From NCBI GenBank assembly GCA_964034945.1, contig OZ035960.1, positions 50,843,706 through 50,907,705 on the forward strand: DNA of 64,000 bases, given 5' to 3'. The stretch's first letter is position 1. Each line of letters opens with the position of its first letter. Below are positions 22,901 to 33,780 of this stretch, in pieces. This DNA comes from Chrysopilus asiliformis (Eukaryota > Arthropoda > Insecta > Diptera > Rhagionidae). The notes under the pieces were generated by a model. The model saw only the letters and a program-made list of their open reading frames with translations. It ran no database searches and was not told the DNA's origin. The position numbers were made by a program, and so were the translations under genes.

Positions 22901-23833
22901 CTAATGGGGCTATTCACGAATGTAAATGTATCTGCAACTGTAACTTTACATGTTCCACATGATCCACACTAATTTTACATTAGATTCCAAATTGGTATTC
23001 ACAAACTGTAACTGTAGTCTTGTTCCAATTTGATTTGTAATTCCTTCTCATCGTTGGAAAATAAGCAACTTTTTGTTTAGTTTCATGAAACCTAAATCAA
23101 CCGTATGATATCTACTCACGGTCTATTTACGGCAAGCGCGAATAAACGTAAAAAAATATTGCATTCATTCTCGTCATAGCTTTTATCATAATGTATCTTG
23201 TTACCAATCGATGTAATAACAAAAATTATCTCAACTTTGACAGACAACTTCATTATTATTCAGAAAATATGTAAATAAAGCGAAATAATAAAACACACTT
23301 GAGAAAGAATAACCGAAAAAATAAAATAGTTTAATTGAACTGCAATTAAATCAGCTGCTTCACATTTTGTCGGCCCTATAACAAATTCGTTAAAAAAAAT
23401 GTTTCTTACAACAAATGAGTCTTAAATGCTATATATTCCAAGGAAGGCCAAGGCAAAAGTCAATTCAAATGCCAACCGGACGCGAAAAAAATTCATTATG
23501 CTCTAGCATCTTTAAATACTAGATCGACTTTTGTTGTATTAAAATCATTAGGATTATTAACTTCACGTCGCCCTCGCAAACTCAGAATCTTCTTCCCATC
23601 CATTATACAACAATATTAAGTCCGACATATTTCCTTTATTCTTAAAATTTTGCATTTTTCTTAAAAAATGTAACCTTATGGATAAGTTTTCTCTCGGCAT
23701 AAACTTACAGATGATTTGACAGCTAGTTACAGATACAGAATGTCAAAGTTACAGTTTGTGAATAGCAAAGTGGACTGAAAATGTAAAGTTACAGATACAG
23801 AGCAATCTTACATTTTAAGAATAGGCCCATTAG
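22901..23833. mobile_element. 933-bp TIR element GGGGCTATTCACG
   Basis: CTAATGGGGCTATTCACGAA at the left is mirrored by AAGAATAGGCCCATTAG at the right; subterminal TGTAACTTTACAT (left) and ATGTAAAGTTACAG (right) extend the arms. It interrupts the core of a family B repeat (GTAAATCTAATA|...), so it inserted after that repeat. Bases outside extend the palindrome, so the TSD cannot be fixed. It encodes nothing recognisable. Confidence 0.75.
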
Positions 23834-23864
23834 TCCGCGTCGCCCATGACTAGGCGACGTAGTT

Positions 23865-24190
23865 TCATAGTCCGGATTCACACGATAAGTTTTTTGATTC
23901 ACGTCACGGCCAAACGAGGGCGAGAAGGGCGAGTTGTAGGAAGGGCGAGAAGTTGGTGAATCACCAACTTTTAATTCACCATAAGTTATTGCAAGTCCGT
24001 TATCTCTATTCCTTTTTGCTCTCATTCGTATTCGCTCATGTTAATTTACGACAAAAACTTTCATAAACGTCAAAAAGACGCACGTCAAAACATTTACCGT
24101 GTAAATGACCGTGAATGATTCGTGAATGTTTAAAAGAGAATTTCCGTGATTCATGAATCAAAAAACTTATCGTGTGAATCCGGTCATAGT
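23865..24190. mobile_element. 312-bp MITE with exact 7-bp TSD TCATAGT
   Basis: CCGGATTCACACGATAAG (23872) and CTTATCGTGTGAATCCGG (ending 24183) are perfect inverted ends, with arms extending through AAGTTTTTTGATTCA. TCATAGT flanks both sides exactly. The interior has more dyads (CGTGAATGATTCGTGAATG, GGCGAGAAGGGCGAG). There is no coding capacity. A 7-bp duplication is unusual; hAT and P elements make 8 bp, so one decayed base is possible. Confidence 0.88.
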
Positions 24191-24480
24191 TTCGCTGAAG
24201 TGTGCGGTTACCAATGTAAATGCTAAGGATTTTAATTTCAGCGAGAAACTTAGCTCACGTAGCTGAGCTCGCTTAGCTGAAGTGTGCGACAGGGCTAAGG
24301 GGAGGGGGCAAAGTGATCTCGAAACTTAGCTCTTCCTCTATGTTACCCTTTCGCGGGGAAACTACCGAGCCGATTGGCCTGAAGTTTAGCTCCAACATAG
24401 ACCATCAAAAAAATTTTTTTGAAAAAACTTAACCCGGCAACAACGGGTATGCAAGCTAGTATTGTATAAAAATCAAGAAC
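24191..24480 (+). repeat. Repeats with AGCTGAAGTGTGCG and transposon tail
   Basis: GCTGAAGTGTGCG occurs at about 24195 and 24278, separated by a GAGC/GCTC-rich dyad segment. It is followed by a typical repeat tail (TACCGAGCCGATTGGCCTGAAG ... GGCAACAACGGGTATGCAAGCTAGTAT). No gene. Confidence 0.5.
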
Positions 24481-27078
24481 ACACTATGTTTTTTTTTTAA
24501 TTTCTGACAAAAGATTACAAATAATTAGGCCGCTAAGCCCAAAAAAATATAAAATACAATACCACGGCCGTATCACCTAATAAGGATTTTCAATAAAGAT
24601 CATGTTTTTTTTGTAAACTAATATTTTATTGCGCAGACACGTAGATTTAGCATAAACAAGTCATGTTCTGTTCTTATCAGAGATTCGCAATGGAACATTT
24701 CGAAATAAAGCTCACACTGATAATTTTGGTTGTTACAATATAATTCGCACATCCAGAAGAACTTCCACTCCAAAATAAGAGCAATCGCTTCAGAGTTTGA
24801 AACAAACGAAAATAATACAAATGAGGCATCGATTGAGGGTCCCTTAAAAAGTTTGGAAATTTCTACAATACAACAGGAAAAAGCATTTCAAGAAAAAAAA
24901 TCATTAAAAACAATGCAGACAGAAAATTGCATCCCTCTAAGGGAAATTCTATGATTTTTATGAATAAACCAGCAAAGATTCAAATCGAACACTTCTAAAT
25001 CTAAAAAAAGTATCGCCACCACATGGCGGAAACCTGTGATTTCCTTGACGGTTCATTGCACATAAGTCAAGGTGTTAATTGTTGGAAAAAAATACACCGT
25101 GCGACACTAAACAAATTTTAAACATTGCACTTGAGCGACGAAACAAGTTCCATGTCTTCTAATATTTGTATTTTAGTTGCTTTCGTATTTTTTATGTCAT
25201 TACTTGTGACAACTTGCATAATTTGATTTCTACGAATTAATTGAATAAATTTCAAGGGTGCAATATTGTCACCTGCATCTTTGGCATTCTAAATACAGCG
25301 AACCGGGAAGAAAAAATCCCACCAACAAGGTTACGATAGAAAAAGGGAATTAGATGAAAACTGCTAAATCACTAAATTTAACAAACGCACAGGTTGTTAA
25401 ATCAATAGAAAGGTAAACTGCAGAAACACCACCAGCAATTTTTTTATTTAAATAATAACCACCTTGATGTGAAGGTAAATAGAAATTACTGAAGTGTGTC
25501 TCAATCGGTTATTAAGCAATTTTTACTTCCTGACCGTCGTCACACTGACGGTTAAACCATTAAGAGGAACCAATAACTTCCAAGAATATTTGACAATCTC
25601 GCTGGAAACACTTTTCGTGGTACTTTGACGAAGGTGCAAAAGAGTTTGACAACAATTTCCGTTTGCCCCTCTTATCAGAATGACAAGTTCCTTATCCTTA
25701 TCCCGATTCCTTATATCGATTTTTAAAAGATCAGCACTTTTGGATTCTCGAGTGGTTGCTTCCAGTTTTCAAACGTCAGGTGATTCCAAAGGATGATTTT
25801 TCATTGCGTAAACTGTAATTTCAAGTGAGGTTAGTCTTGCAGGAAGGATGGAAATCGCTCATCGTGCCTGACACCAATCGGGACGTAAGTAAGTTCGCCC
25901 CACATTAATCGTTGGCCCCGGTGATATTTTGCGGTAAAATTCGAGTGGGCCGTCATTCGTCTTCCTTGACGAAGGAAAATCCAAGGAAAAGTTTTCATAG
26001 AAAAATCGTATCTTGAAGGTGTTACCCTTTAACCTGGCGCATCGTTCACCTGTACCACCTTCAGAACCACCTTCAGATTACCACCATCCATCCCGCCTCA
26101 CTTTACGGAAATTCGGAACGCACCTTTCTCAATCCATTTTTCAGGTGTCGCATATCGGTTTCGTTATTTTCTATTCGGTCGATGATGTAAGCATATACTT
26201 GTATGTAGCGCATAGAAATGGGAAATCATACGTAGACCTCCTTGGCTGGTTCTACACTTCCACCACCGGGATAAGAAAAATGAAAACGTAAAAGGTGTCA
26301 CGTGATGACAAATGACTTTAATCGACTCAATTGTGTGTCACGTGACAGACGATAAATTACTTTAATGTACGCCGTGATCGGTTTTTACTTTCCGCCTTTT
26401 TACTGATTTCCGTCAAATAAATGGGATGAGACTGGATCGAAGCAAACCCATCCATATATACTGATTCGCAGCACCCCTTTTGGCTTACCCAGCATTATGC
26501 GCTTCAAAGTTTTTCAAAGTTTTTGTAGGAGTTGTTGCCTCTTCAAACAACCGATATAAAGGTCTAATCTCTTTCTGTATATAGAAACGCTATTTGGCCC
26601 AGAAAATATAGTGCAAAATTTTCGCGCAAGCGATGAAAATTTTACAGTAGAAAAGTTATACAATAGAATTTTTGGGAGTTTTTAAAAACTTTTGGATCAT
26701 GTGTCAAATAAATCGTGTTAATTGCTTTACAATTAATAGAAAAAAATTGTATGTTTGGAATTGATTTTTTTTTCTTTTCAGGTAAAATGAAGAAAAGTTG
26801 GATTCTGAAGTCTTCCTAAATTATTATGAAGTTAAGCTCCTATGAAACTCAACAGTGTCTTCAATTGTGCAATGATTAATTCCAAACCATAGATTGAAAA
26901 TTTTTTTCATATTAAATTTTTGAATCAAAACAGAATATAAGAAGTATAAGAATATAAGAAGAACGAATATAAAGGAAATAATTTAAAAAACGTGTTTTAA
27001 TATTCATATTTTTTTAACTTATTTTTAAAAAGTATCATTAACATTATTTTTTTTTAAATGGTAATGTAAAAAAATATG
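24481..27078. other. Unassigned, mostly single-copy DNA
   Basis: No coding region is supported. A 74-codon frame at 24730 and a 92-codon frame at 26013 show no recognised domain. The stretch 25500-26450 is less AT-biased and free of the repeats seen elsewhere, so it may be older unique sequence where conserved non-coding elements could be sought. Confidence 0.45.
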
Positions 27079-28012
27079 TAGGGTCAGGTAGGGTGAAGTG
27101 GTCCACGTTTTTATTATTGGCCATAAAATTGTCCAAAATTGGAATTTTTGCATGATAAGATAGTCAAATCGCAAGCGCAGGACCTAAGCTAACTTTCTGC
27201 ATTCACAGATTGCCAACTTTTTGACATTAAATTTAATTTTCAGGCATTTTTCGAAAACTTTGATTTTTCGATTTTTTTCAAAATGGTAGGGAGAAGTGGT
27301 CCACCCTCAAAAATTTTCCAGAAACCGCATAAACATAAAATTAAATGACAAATAAAAGTATAATCATGAAATTTGATCAAAAATATGGTTTATTCGAAAG
27401 TAACAAACGAGCGTTTGGTCTGTTTTGGTGTTGGTTTCTTCGGTGTAGTTGTTAAGCGTCGTTTTCCGGCGGCTTGTTCTGCTACTCTAATTCAGCTCGA
27501 TTTTTGAGAGAAGTTATAAACGAGTTTCGCATCGATTTTCGGTCACGATTTGAAATACTCAAAATAACTCATAAAAAAACTTGAAAACACGAAATATGAC
27601 ATTGACAGGGTGGACCACTTCACCCTACCAAACGTGGACTACTTCTCCCTACCGACACTATTTTGCGCGGAATGACGCTGCTTCAACAATTGTGGAAAAA
27701 AGTGCAGAAATTCAGTGGATTTACAAAGATTATGAACATTTTAGATTAATTAGCTTATTGAAATTGATGAAGAATTCGTCAAAATGTTGTTGAATGTGAA
27801 TACGTGCGAAAACTTTCAACAATGTTTTTTTGGCACTGGTCTGTGAGAGTGAGTAAATATACGTCTGCACACTTCAATGAGTAATAAAAAAAACAAGCTG
27901 TTATCAAGAGCAACCGATGAGAGTTGCATATTCTGTTCTAATGTCACTATTACTAACAAAAATGGTGGTGGACGACTTCTCCCTACGGACCACTTCACTC
28001 TACCCGACCCTA
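27079..28012. mobile_element. 930-bp TIR element with six GTAGGGTGAAGTGGTCC motifs, TA-flanked
   Basis: The left end is TA|GGGTCAGGTAGGGTGAAGTG and the right end is CACTTCACTCTACCCGACCC|TA. The motif GTAGGGWGAAGTRGTCCAC occurs at about 27088, 27286, 27606 (reverse), 27631 (reverse), 27964 (reverse) and 27986 (reverse). Between them, minus-strand text at about 27400-27500 encodes a basic tail (AGKRRLTTTPKKPTPKQTKR) ending in a stop, possibly the remnant of a transposase C-terminus. TA flanks suggest Tc1/mariner-type insertion. Superfamily not certain. Confidence 0.75.
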
Positions 28013-28604
28013 TAAAAACTTCCATAAATAACACTGTCCGGCAGTTAAAACTAGACTGATGATCTGTTACGTTTTCTAGACTAATTTGGGGTCGCTGAGC
28101 ACGACTCCAAAACAAAGTTTTGCTCTACCACATCTATAAGTTTCTAAGATAACGGTATTCAAAGTTTCACAATAACGGCCAAAAACGGCTACAGTAAAAC
28201 TTTTTTATTTGCAAAAACCATTATCTCAAAAACTAGAGGTGACAGAGCAAAACTTTGTTTCGGAATCGTACTTATCGACCGCCAGTCCTGAAAAAAAAAT
28301 TTCATAAAATTTAATTTGAAGATCTCTTTAACTAAGATATTCCGAAATCTAAATTGCAGAAGAGTTATTTTATTTAGAAAAAAAACTGCTATCAACTTTA
28401 AGTTGTATTAAGCACGATTAAAAACGATTTTTAGTTTTGAACAAAAAAATTATATTTAGGCGTCGACATCAACATAAGACAGGAAAAGTAAGGTTATGAT
28501 GAAAACCAGCTCAAGTTATGATGAAAACCAGCTCAATATCCAATTGGAAATTCAGGAAATTGTCAAAGACCCAGCTCACACGGAAGAAGGACTGATTTTT
28601 AGTT
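28013..28604. other. Degenerate repeat region
   Basis: AACAAAGTTTTGCTCTACC at about 28112 and GAGCAAAACTTTGTTTC at about 28243 form an imperfect inverted pair around AT-rich text. GTTATGATGAAAACCAGCTCAA is tandemly duplicated at about 28493-28535. No gene. Confidence 0.45.
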
Positions 28605-28993
28605 AGGGTGATCATATTTATTTTGGGTCAATCCGGATGTGTGTGGGAAATGGCTGAAATTGAACTCCAACAAAACAATAAATTTCATATAGAAAACTTA
28701 ATTGTAACAAAAAACAATAAAAAAATGTGCGCCGCGGGCGAAATTGTTTAAACATCAAATGGTGAATTTCCTTAAATCGTTAGCCACGAAGTCCTAAGCG
28801 TGAATGAACTCAATTTTTTGTGCTGTTCATGTTCCATACCTAAGTAAGAACACCAATAAAAAAATGCGTCGCATGCAAAATTTTTTGAGATATATGCGTT
28901 CTACTTGTATAAAGAAAATCGATAAAAAAAAGATGTGCTACAAGCGAAAAAAAACTCTGTTTTGCAATAACCCCCCGTCAAATGTTTTGCATA
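28605..28993 (-). repeat. Repeat fragments with GCGCCGCRGGCG motif
   Basis: TTAGGGTGATCATATTT at 28612 and AAATGTGCGCCGCGGGCGAAA at 28724-28743 (reverse of TCGCCYGCGGCGCA). Decayed variants AATGCGTCGCATGC (28863) and GATGTGCTACAAGCGAAAA (28931) follow. This cluster suggests several tandem fragments of the same unknown repeat. Confidence 0.5.
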
Positions 28994-29558
28994 TACAGTG
29001 ATCATTTTTCTAGCGTGCGACCATTTATAAAACCAAATTGAAGAATCCGGGCTAAAACTTTAGTTTCCAGGACGCCGCACTATGGGGCCAAAGTGCCTTT
29101 CGGCGGCCAAAAATCCATAACTTTTGAACGGATCAATATTTTTGAATGGGGTTTTTTTTGTTGGCTAGATAAATATCCAAGCTTTATTTCCTCAGAATTT
29201 CATCATCCCCTCCCCTTCCCTCCCCCACCCATCTGCATTTGAAGTCAAAAATTACCAAAATCTCGAGAACGGTTGGTCGTACAGAAAAAATCATTAATGA
29301 CGAAAATATTTAGAATGCCATTTCACATATGTCGTCAGTACATGAAAATCGAATAGGAGCAACTTTAATACCCTATAAAATAATCGAAACTATAATATTT
29401 GTTGTTGTAATATTTTTTTGGTTTTGTTTTAAAGTTGTTTTTTAAATGTTATAATAAAATATAGCATTTTTAAAGACATAACTTTGTTTTAATACAATTC
29501 TTTTAATACAATTTGATACAAATATACATGGCTGAAATTACATTAAGTTGAGGAAAAA

Positions 29559-30037
29559 TTACATTCTAATAATGTCTTGTTCTACGTCGAATTTTAACAA
29601 TTGTAGGATTTCTTGATCTTCCTCGTCATCCAATTCATCTTTTGCATTTGTCCATTTAGAACGCAGAGAAGCTAAAAATGGATCTGACGATAGAAGTAAT
29701 ATATTCATCAAATCTTCATTTTGGTTGATTCTATCGTTTTTTCTAGTGTTGGTTAGTCTAAATGTCTGTAGTCTTTATTTTTCGATTCCTGAGCTTCTTC
29801 TGAAAGCTCCCCAAGTGGTAAAATGCTTTTTTCAATTATTAGATTGCCATGGAAAATCACTTTTTGCATTGTTGCAGACATATTTCTCCAATTGTAATGT
29901 CTATTATACAAATCAGCTGTGGACTTGGCATATGATTCGGATTTGTCTGGATTTATTCCCTGCTTGCATGAAAGCACCGATAAAATAACTTTCAATCGTC
30001 GAATTAATGTAAATTTCTTAATATTCTGTTGTAACAT
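29559..30037 (-). pseudogene. Transposase-like C-terminal fragment, one frameshift
   Basis: The minus-strand frame from 30037 runs through ADLYNRHYNWRNMSATMQKV, IFHGNLIIEKSILPLGELSE and EAQESKNKDYRHL. A single frameshift near 29757 is followed by a second open stretch, RLTNTRKNDRINQNEDLMNI, then LLLSSDPFLASLRSKW, and an acidic tail ending at a stop at 29559-29561. I recognise the 'LP(I/L)GxLSEEAQExxNKD' and 'NEDxxxxLLxSSDP' pattern from transposon-derived proteins that are multicopy in arthropod genomes; this is from memory, not a search. About 160 residues of a larger protein are present. The upstream part is lost or unrecognisable. It lies inside the inverted ends 28996/30871, consistent with being that element's own transposase. 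Confidence 0.7.
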
Positions 30038-30336
30038 ATATACATATGTATATCTAAGAGATTGATTTTTATTGCTCTAATTGTCCATATAAGATTATCA
30101 GTTTTAAACGGTTTTACTGTCAAGAAGGGTGATATTTAATGGTTTCACTGTATGCTGGTATGTAAAATATTCCGCTTTAATGTATATTAAAAATAATTAA
30201 AACAATTTCCTAGCGTATTAGACGAAATATCTTTGTCCATTGTTGTGACAAAGTAAGACATTTTTTAAAAAATAATATGTAAAAAATCAGACTTTTGTTT
30301 ACGGTGACCAGAGTTGCAGGTAGTAGCAGATGAAAT

Positions 30337-30555
30337 ATGGATATTTTGAAAGGCATTGACCTTGGCTATCATTTTCAACTTACACCTGACCGGATCAAGC
30401 CGGATCAGATTTTGCAGAGCCATATACAAAATTTCGCGAAAAAAATAGTATTTTTAGAATGCCCAGAATTCCGGGATAACAATTTTAAGAAAAAAAATTT
30501 AGTACTACAAATTTTTAATTTTTATTATAATTGCCTAAATATGTCCTCAGGTTGA
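30337..30555 (+). other. Small open frame inside the 1.9-kb element, unrecognised
   Basis: 72 codons starting MDILKGIDLGYHF. It is on the strand opposite the transposase fragment and has no motif I recognise. More likely chance than gene. Confidence 0.15.
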
Positions 30556-30873
30556 TGATAAAATCGATTTTTCTGTACCAAGTGACTTAATAAAGTTCAA
30601 AAAATTTGTTGAAAATTCGAAAATTGAAAAAACCAGAAATTTTACCAACTTTTACCCCATGGCGTTCGGAAATTACTTGTCCCAGGAGAGTGTCCTTTTG
30701 GATTTCTAGGTTCCTAAGAATTCTCAACGCAATGACATAACCGAAATCCTTCAAAGGCAGAACTCAAAATTCGTATTTTTGGCCGCCGAATGGCACTTTG
30801 ACCCCATAGTGCGCCGGACAACATGTCGAAATCTGGGAGTGTTCCGGCCATTTCGGGACGTACGGTCACCGTA

Positions 30874-31179
30874 TTTTAAATGGACGCTGTATAATTGGAA
30901 AATCGGATAAAAACGGTTTAGAAAATAGTAGCGAGTGTAAGAAGAAAGGGAAGCCGATATCTGAGCAGTATTGGGTATCAATAAATTAAATTTTCCATTG
31001 ACTAATTGATTAAAAATGTAATCGCAATTAATTTAATTGTAATTAAGCATTTTCTGCGAAAAAAAACAAGGACCGTTCTCTCTAGGCTATCTGATTTATA
31101 CCCAACTGAATTTGGTTTTCCTAGGTTTTGTCGAATTTATAATACACTTTTTGCAGGGCGAAGCCGGATCCAAATTCTG
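30874..31179. other. Unassigned spacer
   Basis: AT-rich, no feature recognised. Confidence 0.4.
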
Positions 31180-31680
31180 GTTTCCTACAAATTTGGTTAT
31201 AAGCATTTTTTCATAAAAGTGCATAATTTTCACGAGATATTCAAAAAACTGAATTTTTCTTCAAATATCTTGAAAATCGTTAGAGATACAAAAATACCGT
31301 TAAAGAAAAAAATGTAGGAAATGTTATATCCTTTAAATTTTGTTGTAATTCTTTTTTCCCAACAAACGCATAGGAGAAATAAATAAAAATGGTTTTTTTT
31401 TCAAAAGAATTGTATGGGAAGTATCCGTTATAGTTACCGTTACGTTTCCAAAGGTTTGTAGAAAATTACGATTTTCGTAAAACTTATGCACAAAAAATTT
31501 CAAGTCGCTAGATCAACGCGTTCTTGAGTTATTTAAGATACATAAAACGGACAGACTGACAGACGGATGCGCGGACATCCTCAAAATTTTCCCTACAATG
31601 TATTTCGTATTGATCAGAAATTTTCTATCTGAGTTCGCTCTCGAGTCGGTTTCCATCATGAATACAATACTTTCCCTCTA
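31180..31680 (-). repeat. Dispersed repeat family C, minus-strand copy
   Basis: It is the reverse of 11200-11650: CAAGTCGCTAGATCAACGCG, TTCTTGAGTTATTTAAGATAC and a decayed GACA array (GGACAGACTGACAGACGGATG) at about 31549-31570, ending GCTCTCGAGTCGG. An upstream part (GTTATAAGCATTTTTTCATAAAAG) matches 22250-22275. Confidence 0.7.
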
Positions 31681-32206
31681 TGAAAAGTTATATTGAATTT
31701 TATGAAGCAAAAAATACTTTCAAATTCCAGTTAAATTTTATGAAGTAAAAAATGCTTTCAAAACAGTTCCCTACATATTTTTTTAATGAATTTTTAGGTC
31801 TGTATCTAAATTATATCAGCTCTTGTCTTATATAAAAAATACGCTAAACAGATCACTATCAGATAATTTCCATAAGTACTAATTTTTGAATGTTGATGGC
31901 AACCACATTAAATAATTCGATATGGAAATTGTTTCGTAAATATAAATTACTTCATAATAACATCGATTATACTTTTCTAACCAACCGACAAAATGTTGAG
32001 GGTAAATAAATTTCCAAGAGATCTGAATCAATTAGCATCTGAACTAACAAAAGCATTTTTCTATCGTCGTTTCATATTTACAGACAGAATTAACTCAATA
32101 AAGCCTTTAAACAAATCAAAACAAACCTTTTTGAGATCAAAATCAAATTAAGCCATATCACCGTGTAATTCTAGTAGCGTACCCTATCTTTGCGACTCGC
32201 ATCATC
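31681..32206. other. Unassigned spacer
   Basis: AT-rich; TTTTATGAAGYAAAAAATRCTTTCAAA is duplicated at about 31702-31760. No gene. Confidence 0.45.
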
Positions 32207-32477
32207 TTTATTTATGGAAGTTCACAGACAGACGCTACAAGATCAATCTAATCAATGGATGCTAGGCAGTAGAAATACCCGTGGAAAAACTACGTCAACC
32301 ATCAGTCGAGAAATCAAATCCATTTTGACGGTGCGCTGCGTTTGCTACTGTTTGATGCAAGAAACTCCCATGGCTGGAGCCCCAGTTCCAGTTTGTTGTT
32401 CATTCCAGCAGAGGGCACGAAAACAGACACATAACCCAGAATAAATACCAGGATTAACGTGATCTTGACAAGAGAAC
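32207..32477 (-). CDS. Candidate last exon of a small secreted protein
   Basis: On the minus strand a good 3' splice acceptor (CACTTCATTTCAG, ending 32478) opens a 54-codon coding stretch ending in TGA at 32314-32316. AATAAA follows about 100 bases later (32212 to 32207). The peptide begins SLVKITLILVFILGYVSVFV, a hydrophobic run of signal-peptide type, then PSAG (a plausible cleavage region) and NNKLELGLQPWEFLASNSSK with a Lys-Arg pair just after. No upstream exon or start codon is identified; the continuous 184-codon frame extending to 32868 probably includes intron. I recognise no family. It could be a neuropeptide-like or other secreted peptide, or a chance frame. Confidence 0.25.
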
Positions 32478-32924
32478 CTGAAATGAAGTGACACGAAGAC
32501 CCACTCTGCCCTACATTTTCAAAGCAACTGCCAGCGAACGGCTCAAATCTGAAGTCAATCGTTACTAATTTCATTTGACGTCCATTGTCAAAAATCATAA
32601 CAGACACGCATTGCGACCAACGATGGGAGTCGGAAAGGATTCGGAATTCAAGGGAAAGATAAATTAGAGATCTTAAACTAGTCGTTCCTATAATGTAACT
32701 ATGAAATGTATCTCTAATGAACGATTTTTCGATATTCGTAGTATGCAGAACAGTGTTTTTAATTACACCAAACGCAAAAAAATATATTTTAAATACATCG
32801 TAAACGGTACAGTATCTAATTTCCACTCCATTTCTACACGATTTCCCAGTAGAATAGTCGATCTGCATTTGTTTAACAAAAATGTCTGTCCGTCTTTATA
32901 ATCTATATGGTATATGATATAGGA
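32478..32924. other. Unassigned; possible intron upstream of candidate exon
   Basis: Minus-strand open frame continues to 32868 without recognisable domain. If the candidate exon is real, this would be intron or an earlier exon. No other feature seen. Confidence 0.35.
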
Positions 32925-33432
32925 GTTATATTAGATTTAGTACACTGTTTTTAACGCATCAAACCAATAACCGGACAAAAAAAATGAACTACACCAGGAT
33001 GTTAGGGATGACAAAAGATTTTGATTGCCGCATGTCCGTCCGTGTGTTTGTCTGTTTGTCCATCCAAGAACACCATAACTTTCGAAATTGGACTAGAGAC
33101 TTTGTACAGTTGCGTTTCTCGTAAAAGGCTAGGCTCAGTTCTTGAAGGGGCAAAATCGGACCATTTCTTCCCCCTCTTCGCCATATAAACCGTGTTTAGA
33201 ATATGATTTTACAGAACTTATCTATACATCAAAATCCAGTTGGACCACTCCTGCCCCTCTCTTACACGTACAAATTTAATACTTTTGTTTCAGTTTTCTC
33301 GAAAAGGGTGAGTCATATTGAAAAATTTATTAAGGTAAAATCTGTTTAGAATATGATTTTACATAACCGTACCATATAACAAAATCCAATCGGACTACTC
33401 CTTCTCCCCTCTCAAAAAACAAATTGTTTTTT
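32925..33432 (+). repeat. (GTCY)n-bearing repeat family B, plus strand
   Basis: Core TTAACGCATCAAACCAATAACC then GGATGTTAGGGATGACAAAAG, a decayed GTCCGTGTGTTTGTCTG array at about 33034-33065, CATAACTTTCGAAATTGGAC, and a tail with the repeated phrase CATCAAAATCCARTYGGAC (about 33227 and 33378). The same order occurs at 42997-43570 and, reversed, at 61810-62240 and 22330-22900. Confidence 0.75.
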
Positions 33433-33701
33433 TTAACAGGTTGGCTACCAGCCAAAAAAACGCTTACTCCGCTAGTATACACTGGGAAAAAACGCAAAAA
33501 TCATTTCTGTACTTTGTGAGTCACCAGTGAACAGAAGATCAATACAGACAAAAACGAACGAATCGAATAAAATATAACGGAAAAAACTTACCCTCCTTTG
33601 TACCGCACGAGCGACTGCACTCAACCATGGAACTTGAGAAACTGACGGTAATGACAAAAGTGTGTGTTCACCGGTGACTCACATGGTAGCCAACGTGTTA
33701 A
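33433..33701 (-). mobile_element. TTAA-flanked MITE (piggyBac-like), copy 2
   Basis: The 261-bp element (33437-33697) lies between TTAA and TTAA, with ends CAGGTTGGCTACCA and GGTAGCCAACGTG. It is the inverted counterpart of 4657-4914. It inserted at the tail of a family B repeat. The one end mismatch (CAGG for CACG) is a point change. Confidence 0.87.
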
Positions 33702-33780
33702 ATAAATAAATATTTCTCATATATGGCATTTGCCCCTGGCAATTGTAGCTTTTCTTTAATTTAGATACATATTTATCACA

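Larger units (their letters stand above)
28994..30873 (-). mobile_element. 1.9-kb TA-flanked DNA transposon with decayed transposase
   Basis: TA|CAGTGATCA at 28994 and GGTCACCG|TA ending 30873 are short inverted ends. Subterminal blocks of about 40 bp are strongly inverted: GCACTATGGGGCCAAAGTGC at 29078 and GCACTTTGACCCCATAGTGC at 30792, each next to GGCGGCC/GGCCGCC. Between them lies a minus-strand transposase-like fragment (29559-30037). Ends, target and size fit a cut-and-paste DNA transposon. I cannot name the superfamily from sequence alone. Confidence 0.75.

Noticed and set aside
32314..32868. 184-codon minus-strand frame, the longest in the window, as a single gene
   Set aside because: No domain is recognisable over most of it. 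The hydrophobic segment lies far from the start, and a strong splice acceptor within it fits better with only the last part being coding, if any.
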